Positions 54,679 to 61,551 of a DNA stretch of 64,000 nucleotides are shown one piece after another. The stretch comes from Marivivens sp. LCG002 (lineage in GTDB: Bacteria; Pseudomonadota; Alphaproteobacteria; Rhodobacterales; Rhodobacteraceae): contig NZ_CP127166.1 in assembly GCF_030264275.1 (NCBI RefSeq), forward strand, positions 163,230 to 227,229, written 5' to 3'. The position numbers and the translations under genes are program-made. The notes beneath the pieces were generated by a model. That model worked only from the letters and a program-made list of their open reading frames with translations, did no database searches and was not told the origin of the DNA. How positions within the stretch are numbered: the stretch's first letter is position 1; each line of letters opens with the position of its first letter.

Positions 54679-54936
54679 ATGTCGGATAACTCGAATAAAA
54701 ACGCCTATTGGGCGGCGAATATGCGGATCATCAAGATCTTTCTTGTGATCTGGTTTATCTGCTCGTTCGGATTTGGAATTCTACTTCGCCCGCTCCTGTC
54801 GGGCATCGCCGTTGGTGGCACAGACCTTGGCTTCTGGTTCGCCCAGCAAGGTTCGATCCTCGTCTTCCTCGTGCTCATTTTTGCTTATGCCTCGCGCATG
54901 AACAAACTTGATCGCGAGCACGGCGTAGATGAATAA
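54679..54936 (+). CDS. DUF4212 small symporter subunit
   Basis: An 85-residue membrane protein with two hydrophobic helices (about 17-38 and 50-68), of the DUF4212 family that always precedes VC_2705-type sodium:solute symporters. It probably forms a complex with the large subunit 11 bases downstream. GGGAGGAAA precedes ATG 54679. Confidence 0.92.
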   Translation: MSDNSNKNAYWAANMRIIKIFLVIWFICSFGFGILLRPLLSGIAVGGTDLGFWFAQQGSILVFLVLIFAYASRMNKLDREHGVDE

Positions 54937-54947
54937 GGGAGGCATCA

Positions 54948-56690
54948 ATGGATCAGTTTACCCTTAACCTTCTGATCGTAGGCGCGACCTTTGCGCTCTA
55001 CATCGGGATCGCAATCTGGGCGCGTGCAGGCACGACCTCGGAATTCTATGCAGCCGGTCGCGGCGTGAACCCCATCATGAACGGTATGGCAACCGGTGCA
55101 GACTGGATGTCGGCCGCGTCGTTCATCTCGATGGCGGGTATCATCGCTTTCGGTGGCTACGACACCTCGGCCTACCTCATGGGTTGGACCGGCGGCTATG
55201 TGCTTCTGGCGATGCTTCTTGCGCCCTATCTGCGCAAGTTCGGCAAATACACCGTGCCTGAATTCATCGGCGACCGCTTCTACTCGGGCAGCGCCCGTAT
55301 GGTGGCCGTGGTCTGTCTCATCGTGGCTTCGGTCACCTATGTGATCGGCCAGATGACCGGCGTCGGCGTTGCTTTCTCGCGCTTCCTCGAAGTGTCGAAC
55401 GCAACGGGCCTCTACATCGGTGCAGCCATCGTGTTCCTCTACGCCGTTCTCGGCGGCATGAAGGGCATCACCTATACCCAGGTTGCACAGTATGTCGTTC
55501 TGATCATCGCTTACACCATTCCGGCGGTCTTCATTTCGCTCCAGCTCACCGGCAATCCGATCCCTGCTCTCGGTCTCTTCTCCGAGCACACCGCATCGGG
55601 CCAGCCGCTTCTGACCACGCTCGAAGGTCTCCTGTCCGACCTCGGCTTTGCGACCTATACCGAACAGCATGACACCACGCTGAACATGTTCCTGTTCACC
55701 GTTTCGCTCATGATCGGTACCGCAGGTCTGCCGCACGTTATCGTTCGCTTCTTCACGGTTCCGACCGTCAAGGACGCACGTTCGTCGGCCGGTTGGGCGC
55801 TCGTGTTCATCGCGCTTCTCTACCTCACCGCTCCGGCAGTGGGTGCAATGGCGCGTCTGAACCTGATCACCACCTTCTACCCGAACGGCACCGCCGAAGC
55901 TCCGCTGTCGCTGGACGAAATCCAGAACAACGAAGCCCTCGACTGGGTCCGTAACTGGGAAAAGACCGGTCTTCTCAAGTTTGACGACAAGAACGGCGAC
56001 GGCAACATCGCTTATGTCGCAAACGGCGAAGCCAACGAACTCACCGTAAACCGCGACATCATCGTGCTTGCCAACCCTGAAATCGCACAGCTTCCGGGCT
56101 GGGTGATCGCTCTGGTGGCCGCTGGTGGTCTTGCTGCAGCACTTTCGACCGCTGCGGGTCTTCTGATGGCGATTGCGTCCGCTGTGTCGCATGACCTCAT
56201 CAAAGGCCAGCTGAACCCGAACATCTCGGAAAAAGGCGAACTTCTTGCGGCTCGTATCGCAATGGGCGTTGCCATCGCGGTTGCAACCTACCTCGGCCTC
56301 AACCCTCCGGGCTTCGCCGCTCAGACCGTTGCTCTCGCATTCGGCCTCGCAGCAGCGTCGATCTTCCCGGCACTGATGATGGGCATCTTCTCGAAGCGCA
56401 TCAACAACAAGGGCGCGGTTGCAGGCATGGTCGCAGGTCTGATCGTGACGATCGTCTACATCTTCCTGCACAAGGGTTGGTTCTTCATTCCGGACACCAA
56501 CAGCTTCACCGATGCTGATCCGCTGCTTCTCTCGATCAAGTCGACTTCGTTCGGCGCGGTCGGTGCACTGATCAACTTCATTGTTGCCTACCTTGTCTCG
56601 AACGCAACCGACGAAGTTCCGGCGGACGTTCAGGAGCTTGTCGAAAGCATCCGCATCCCCCGTGGTGCAGGCTCTGCCGTAGACCACTAA
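54948..56690 (+). CDS. VC_2705-type sodium:solute symporter (acetate permease-like)
   Basis: A 580-residue inner-membrane carrier with about 13 hydrophobic segments. SSS-family motifs include GAGR-like AAGRGVNPIMNGMATGADWMSAASFI and AALSTAAGLLMAIASAVSHD. The insertion at about 300-370 (FDDKNGDGNIAYVANGEANELT) is typical of the subgroup that works with DUF4212. The acsA gene upstream suggests acetate or another short-chain acid. No other role is evident. Confidence 0.9.
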   Translation: MDQFTLNLLIVGATFALYIGIAIWARAGTTSEFYAAGRGVNPIMNGMATGADWMSAASFISMAGIIAFGGYDTSAYLMGWTGGYVLLAMLLAPYLRKFGKYTVPEFIGDRFYSGSARMVAVVCLIVASVTYVIGQMTGVGVAFSRFLEVSNATGLYIGAAIVFLYAVLGGMKGITYTQVAQYVVLIIAYTIPAVFISLQLTGNPIPALGLFSEHTASGQPLLTTLEGLLSDLGFATYTEQHDTTLNMFLFTVSLMIGTAGLPHVIVRFFTVPTVKDARSSAGWALVFIALLYLTAPAVGAMARLNLITTFYPNGTAEAPLSLDEIQNNEALDWVRNWEKTGLLKFDDKNGDGNIAYVANGEANELTVNRDIIVLANPEIAQLPGWVIALVAAGGLAAALSTAAGLLMAIASAVSHDLIKGQLNPNISEKGELLAARIAMGVAIAVATYLGLNPPGFAAQTVALAFGLAAASIFPALMMGIFSKRINNKGAVAGMVAGLIVTIVYIFLHKGWFFIPDTNSFTDADPLLLSIKSTSFGAVGALINFIVAYLVSNATDEVPADVQELVESIRIPRGAGSAVDH

Positions 56691-56734
56691 GATTAAACGG
56701 TCTGGCCTTCGGGTCAGCCTCGTTCCATACTACC

Positions 56735-56758
56735 GAAGTGGGCCCTAGGGCCCGCTTC
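56735..56758 (+). other. Strong hairpin between symporter and DUF294 gene
   Basis: GAAGTGGGCCC (56735-56745), loop TA, GGGCCCGCTTC (56748-56758), with one G-T pair. No T-run follows, so it may attenuate or stabilise rather than end transcription. Confidence 0.5.
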
Positions 56759-56780
56759 ACTCACGGAACGGAGGCTAAAG

Positions 56781-58598
56781 TTGGGTGACACCCCTCTCGA
56801 TATCGGTCGCTTTCTCAGAAGCACCCACCCCTATGATCTCCTTGATCCGAAAAAACTTTCCCCGATCGAAAAAAACTTCGAGCATTTGACGCTCGGGTCT
56901 GGCGTGACCGTCTTTTCCTCGGGCGATGTCTGCGAATTCATCTACCTGATCGAAGAAGGCACGGTCGAGATTTCCGACAGCCACGGTGCCCTTGTTTCGA
57001 TCCTTCAGCCGCGCAACCATTTCGGCGAGCGGGGCGCGCTGCGGGACGGGATCGCCGTCACCACGGCCAAAACCTCGTCTCAGGCCTCGCTCTTGCGCAT
57101 TCCGCGCGCGTTCTTCCTCAAGATGCTCTCCGAGCATGAAACGCTGGCCCGCTATTTCCGCCGCGGCCAACCGCGCCAGAACCAGCTCGGCGGTCTGACA
57201 ACCCTGCCCGTAAGCGAGCTGACCAAACGCACCCCGATCACCTGCGCCTCAGACACAAGCATCGCGAGCGCCGCGCGGCTCATGCGGGACCAGAAGATTT
57301 CCTGTCTCGGGATCGAGGATAACGGCGTTCTCGTCGGCATTCTGACCATCCGTGATCTGACCAACCGCGTTCTGGCCGAAGGGCGCGATCCCTCGGGCCC
57401 CGTGAGCGAGGTGATGACACCAAAGCCCGTGACGCTGCCGCCCGCCTCGCTGGGTTCGGACGTGCTCCACGCGATGGTCGAAAAGAACATCTCGCATCTG
57501 CCCATCGTCGAAGGCACAAAACTGGTCGGCATCGTCACCCAAAGCGATCTCACCCGCCACCAAGCCGCAAGCCAGAGCCAGATCGTCGCCGACCTCGGCG
57601 CCTCTGAAACCGTCGAAGAACTGGCCCATTCGACCAAGCGCCTGCCCGAGCTTTTGGTGCAACTCGTCGGCGCCCATCTCGCCCATGATGTCGTAACCCG
57701 CAAAATCACCGATGTCGCCGACATCGTGACCCGCCGTCTTGTCAAACTCGCCGAAGCCGAATTCGGCCCCGCCCCCGTGCCCTTCTGTTGGGCCGCTTGC
57801 GGAAGTCAGGGTCGCCGCGAACAGACGGGCGTCTCGGATCAAGACAATTGTCTCATCATCGACGATAGCGCCACTGCGGACGACATGGTCTATTTCCAGA
57901 AGCTCGCGAAATTCGTGAGCGACGGTCTCAATGCTTGTGGCTATGTCTATTGTCCGGGCGACATGATGGCGACCGCCAAGCGCTGGCAACAGCCGCTCTC
58001 GGTCTGGCTCGGTTATTTCCGCAAATGGATCGCCACGCCCGACCCCGAAGCGCAAATGCTCGCTTCGGTCATGTTCGACCTGCGTCCCATCGCAGGGGAC
58101 AGCACGCTCTTTGATCGGCTCCAAAGCGAAGGCCTCGCTGCCGCCGCCAAGAACTCGATCTTTGTCTCGCATATGATCGGCAACTCGCTGACCCACACGC
58201 CGCCGCTTTCCCTTCTTCGCGGCTTTGCAACGATCAAATCGGGCGAGCACCGCAATCAGCTCGATCTCAAGATGAACGGCGTTGTGCCTGTGGTGGACAT
58301 CGGCCGCATCTACGCACTCAAAGGCAAACTCGCCGCCGTAAACACGCGCGCCCGCCTTGATGCCGCGGTCGAGACGGGCCTTCTGTCAAGCTCGGGCGGC
58401 CGTGACCTCATCGCCGCCTATGACACCATCGCCACCGTGCGGCTCGAACATCAGGCCAACCAGATCCGGCGCGGCGAAAAACCCGACAACTTCCTCTCGC
58501 CCTCAAGCCTTCCCGCTTTCGAGAGAAGTCACCTGCGCGACGCCTTCGTTGTGGTGCGCTCGCTTCAATCCACGCTCGGCGCATCCGTCGTCAGATAA
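56781..58598 (+). CDS. cNMP-binding / CBS / DUF294 nucleotidyltransferase-like protein
   Basis: A 605-residue cytoplasmic protein with domains in order: cyclic-nucleotide-binding fold (about 20-130), two CBS repeats (about 150-270: ITCASDTSIASAARLMRDQKISCLG; VTLPPASLGSDVLHAMVEKNISHLP), DUF294 nucleotidyltransferase (about 300-440) and a helical DUF294 C-terminal domain. The motif C340-GSQGRREQTGVSDQDN has the GS and D353/D355 of active nucleotidyltransferases such as GlnD. The target is unknown. Family members are found beside acetate-type symporters in Pseudomonas and Vibrio. TTG start with GGAGG 8 bases upstream. Confidence 0.88.
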   Translation: MGDTPLDIGRFLRSTHPYDLLDPKKLSPIEKNFEHLTLGSGVTVFSSGDVCEFIYLIEEGTVEISDSHGALVSILQPRNHFGERGALRDGIAVTTAKTSSQASLLRIPRAFFLKMLSEHETLARYFRRGQPRQNQLGGLTTLPVSELTKRTPITCASDTSIASAARLMRDQKISCLGIEDNGVLVGILTIRDLTNRVLAEGRDPSGPVSEVMTPKPVTLPPASLGSDVLHAMVEKNISHLPIVEGTKLVGIVTQSDLTRHQAASQSQIVADLGASETVEELAHSTKRLPELLVQLVGAHLAHDVVTRKITDVADIVTRRLVKLAEAEFGPAPVPFCWAACGSQGRREQTGVSDQDNCLIIDDSATADDMVYFQKLAKFVSDGLNACGYVYCPGDMMATAKRWQQPLSVWLGYFRKWIATPDPEAQMLASVMFDLRPIAGDSTLFDRLQSEGLAAAAKNSIFVSHMIGNSLTHTPPLSLLRGFATIKSGEHRNQLDLKMNGVVPVVDIGRIYALKGKLAAVNTRARLDAAVETGLLSSSGGRDLIAAYDTIATVRLEHQANQIRRGEKPDNFLSPSSLPAFERSHLRDAFVVVRSLQSTLGASVVR

Positions 58599-58607
58599 GG
58601 ACCCCCC

Positions 58608-59114
58608 ATGCTCTTTGATCTCATCGCAACGATTGTTGTCGGCGTCGGTGTCTCGGGTATCGTGATCGGTATCAACAAACTCTCGGGGAGCAGGTTCCCC
58701 AAATGGCTCACGCCGATGTGTGTCGGCCTCTCGATGATCGGCTTTACGATCTTCAATGAATACGCATGGTTCAGAAATACCGAACTCAATCTCCCCGAAA
58801 ACACCGTGGTCGCTCAAAAGATCGAAGAGAGCAAATTCTATCGGCCTTGGACCTATATCTGGCCGCAAACCTCGCGGTTTATCGCGCTTGCGGACATCCA
58901 GAGCGTCTCGGCCGACACGGTCTCGGCGGGGATCATCCTTGTGACCCGCTGGCAAAATGCGCTCGAAATTCCGGCTGTCTTCGACTGTGCCGGAGCGCGC
59001 CGCGCCGATTTCCCGCTCGGTCTTCCGCAGGACATCCAAGCCGCCTTGCCCAAGGCCGAATGGATCGCTCTTTCGGCCGACGATCCGCTCCTGACCACGG
59101 CCTGCCGGACCTGA
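58608..59114 (+). CDS. Small membrane protein of unknown function
   Basis: A 168-residue protein. Two hydrophobic segments (about 4-24 and 32-50) precede a soluble part of about 110 residues with SKFYRPWTYIWPQTSRFIALADIQ. I recognise no family. It sits between the DUF294 gene and the receiver gene with short gaps, so it should be co-transcribed with the acetate-linked signalling block. Confidence 0.7.
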   Translation: MLFDLIATIVVGVGVSGIVIGINKLSGSRFPKWLTPMCVGLSMIGFTIFNEYAWFRNTELNLPENTVVAQKIEESKFYRPWTYIWPQTSRFIALADIQSVSADTVSAGIILVTRWQNALEIPAVFDCAGARRADFPLGLPQDIQAALPKAEWIALSADDPLLTTACRT

Positions 59115-59125
59115 AAGGAACCGTT

Positions 59126-59485
59126 ATGCGCATCTTGATCGCGTCCAGCCACGAAGCCTTGGCCCACGCTGTCGGAGAAATCTTCGAGATCGAGGGATAT
59201 GCGCACGACTGGCAAAAAGACCCTGATCAAGCCTTGGCCTTCCTTGCGTCGGACGCCTTCGACGTGTTTCTGGTCGATCACGAGATCGGCGCCGTGCGCG
59301 GCGCGACCTTGGCGCAAGAGGCCCGCGAGGCGCATCCCAAAGACCTCCGCATCGTGCTCATGGCGCGCCACGCCGACATCGGCACCCGCACACGCGTCGA
59401 ATCCACCAAGCTCGACGCGCTTCTGGCCAAACCTTTTGACCGAAGCGCCCTCCTCGCCGCTGTGACAGGAGAGGCCCGATCATGA
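59126..59485 (+). CDS. Single-domain receiver protein with a degenerate pocket
   Basis: A 119-residue CheY-like protein with no output domain. The phosphoacceptor candidate D51 (FLVDHE) and the conserved Lys of LLAKPF are present. The acidic pair after beta-1 is replaced: ILIASSHEALA instead of a DD motif. The Thr/Ser after beta-4 is Ala (VLMARHAD). Phosphorylation chemistry may therefore be altered or absent. GAAAGGAA precedes ATG 59126. It overlaps the exonuclease fusion gene by four bases (ATGA), so the two are expected to act together. Confidence 0.82.
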   Translation: MRILIASSHEALAHAVGEIFEIEGYAHDWQKDPDQALAFLASDAFDVFLVDHEIGAVRGATLAQEAREAHPKDLRIVLMARHADIGTRTRVESTKLDALLAKPFDRSALLAAVTGEARS

Positions 59486-61434
59486 ACACCCCGCGTCATA
59501 TCCGTCTTCGCATTTTCGGCTGGTTCGCAGCGCTCCTGATCGGTGCCCTCGCCGCGCTTGCCGCGGGCCTCTGGGTCGGCACCGCCAAAGGCTCGGGCGG
59601 GGCGGACAGTCTCCTGCTCGGGGGTCTGGTTGCGGGTTTTCTGCTCGTCGGGCTTGTGACATGGGTCTGGATGTCGATCGACAAATCCTTTGCCCAGCCC
59701 CTCCACCGCCTCTCCTCTGCCCTTCGGGCTCAGGCACAATCAAGCGACGCCGCCTTCCCCGTCGAAGCGTTTTACGGTCTAGGCGATGTCGCGGCGGCAA
59801 GCGACACGCTGCGACAGGCCCTCGCCGCCACACGAACCGCACTCACCGAGTCCGTTTCCGCCGAAACGAGCCAGATTCTCGCCGAGCGTGCGAGCCTGTC
59901 GAACCTCATGGCCGACCTGCCCTTCGGCGTTGTCCTTTGCTCGGGCCTGCATCATATCGCCCTTTACAACAGACAGGCCGACGTTCTTCTCGACACCGCC
60001 CATGCGCCGGGACTTGACCATTCCATCTTCGACTATGTCGAAGCCGCCCCGATTCAGGCCGCCTATGACCGCCTTCTGGACGACAAAGAGCTTCACCAAA
60101 CCCATCTTTTCCTCACCGCACTCGAAGATTCGCGCCCGCTGATCGCCCAGATGCGCCTTGTCCATCTTCCCGCAGAACAGGACGTGCGCCCCGCCTATAT
60201 CCTGACGCTTCGGCCCCAGCGAAACATCGAAACAATCGAGGACAACGACGCCCTCTCGTTGCGCACCGCCGATCTGTTGCTCAACGGTCTTCCCACGACA
60301 TCGCTGCGCCGCCGTCCGCCGCTTCCGCTTCTCGAACCCGAGGACGTGCGCGCCATCGACCTCACCCGCCAGATCGCCTCGCGGTTTCCTGCCACCGAAA
60401 TCTCCGCCGATTGCGTCGAGGTGGACAAACTCGAAACGATCCCCGCACTTGTCGTGCCGCTCGCTTGCAAGATGCTCGACAAGCTTCACCGCGAATTTCA
60501 GGCCAACACCCTCTCGGTGCTGATCACTCCCGTCGACGATGAACGCGCCTCTCTCATCATCGGCTGGAGCGGCCAGAGCATGCGTCCGCGCGATCTCGAC
60601 CGCTGCCTTGATGAAATCTGCATGCCCGATCCAAAGCTTTCAGGTGGCGAAATTCTCGAAATTCTCCAGACCGACGCATGGACAGAGGTTGCCCCCTTTG
60701 GCCGTCACCTGATCAAACTGCCGCTGCGCCGTGCGCCATCGGAACGTGCAGCCCCCGCCTCGCCCAAGCGGCTGACCTATAATCTCGATCTGATGGTGAA
60801 AACACCCGCCCCCGATGTCTCGAGCGCGGATCTCACATCCCTGAGCTATGTCGTCTTCGACACCGAAACCACTGGGCTCGAACCCGACAAAGGCGACGAG
60901 ATCTGCCAGATCGCAGCGCTAAGGATTGTCGGCGGCGCGGTCATCGAGAACGAAAAGCTCGACCTTCTCGTGAATCCGGGACGCAGCATCCCCGCCAGCG
61001 CGACCAAGATCCACCATATCACCAACGAAATGGTGAAATCCGCCCCCGACATCCGCCGCGCAGGCTCGAACTTCCACAGCTTCGCGCGCGGCGCGGTGCT
61101 CGTCGCACATAACGCGCCCTTCGATCTGGCCTTCTTGCGCAAGCACCAGAACGATATCGGCCACGCGTTCGACAATCCCGTGATCGACACCGTGCTCCTG
61201 TCGGCCATCCTCTTCGGTCAGGACGAAGTGCATACCCTAGACGCCATTTGCGAGCGCTTGGGAATCACCATCCAGCCAGAGTTGCGTCACACCGCCATGG
61301 GCGACACCGACGCCACGGCTCAGGTGTTTCTCAAGATGATGGAGATGTGCCGCGCCCGCGGATTGACTACTTTCGAGCAGCTTCGCACTGAAATGCGCAA
61401 ACATGGTAGACTGGTAAAAGATTTAAATATCTAA
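59482..61434 (+). CDS. Membrane sensor-like protein fused to a DEDDh 3'-5' exonuclease
   Basis: A 650-residue protein. Two membrane helices (about 12-33 and 44-64) are followed by a HAMP-like linker, a PAS-like region (about 135-245) and a degenerate ATPase-like region (about 285-425) with no phosphoacceptor His and no obvious N or G box. The C-terminal 200 residues are a DnaQ-type exonuclease with all catalytic residues: D460 and E462 (FDTETTGL), D548 (AHNAPFDLAF), H603 and D608 (HTAMGD). The nuclease would face the cytoplasm. Simple exonucleases occur next to DUF294 and symporter genes in Pseudomonas; the sensor-like fusion coupled to a receiver gene is the unusual part. Confidence 0.8.
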   Translation: MNTPRHIRLRIFGWFAALLIGALAALAAGLWVGTAKGSGGADSLLLGGLVAGFLLVGLVTWVWMSIDKSFAQPLHRLSSALRAQAQSSDAAFPVEAFYGLGDVAAASDTLRQALAATRTALTESVSAETSQILAERASLSNLMADLPFGVVLCSGLHHIALYNRQADVLLDTAHAPGLDHSIFDYVEAAPIQAAYDRLLDDKELHQTHLFLTALEDSRPLIAQMRLVHLPAEQDVRPAYILTLRPQRNIETIEDNDALSLRTADLLLNGLPTTSLRRRPPLPLLEPEDVRAIDLTRQIASRFPATEISADCVEVDKLETIPALVVPLACKMLDKLHREFQANTLSVLITPVDDERASLIIGWSGQSMRPRDLDRCLDEICMPDPKLSGGEILEILQTDAWTEVAPFGRHLIKLPLRRAPSERAAPASPKRLTYNLDLMVKTPAPDVSSADLTSLSYVVFDTETTGLEPDKGDEICQIAALRIVGGAVIENEKLDLLVNPGRSIPASATKIHHITNEMVKSAPDIRRAGSNFHSFARGAVLVAHNAPFDLAFLRKHQNDIGHAFDNPVIDTVLLSAILFGQDEVHTLDAICERLGITIQPELRHTAMGDTDATAQVFLKMMEMCRARGLTTFEQLRTEMRKHGRLVKDLNI

Positions 61435-61551
61435 ATGAAAAGAGGCGAGTGACTTCTCGCATAGTCGACCTATCCTTGATTTGTGCCAAGTAAGATTACA
61501 GTTTTGTGTTGTAGGTGGTAGGTTGATGAGCCCGAACCTTACAGTGCTGAA

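Noticed and set aside
54945..56687. 580-codon minus-strand frame opposite the symporter
   Set aside because: Mirrors the symporter length precisely; the product is charged and domain-free.
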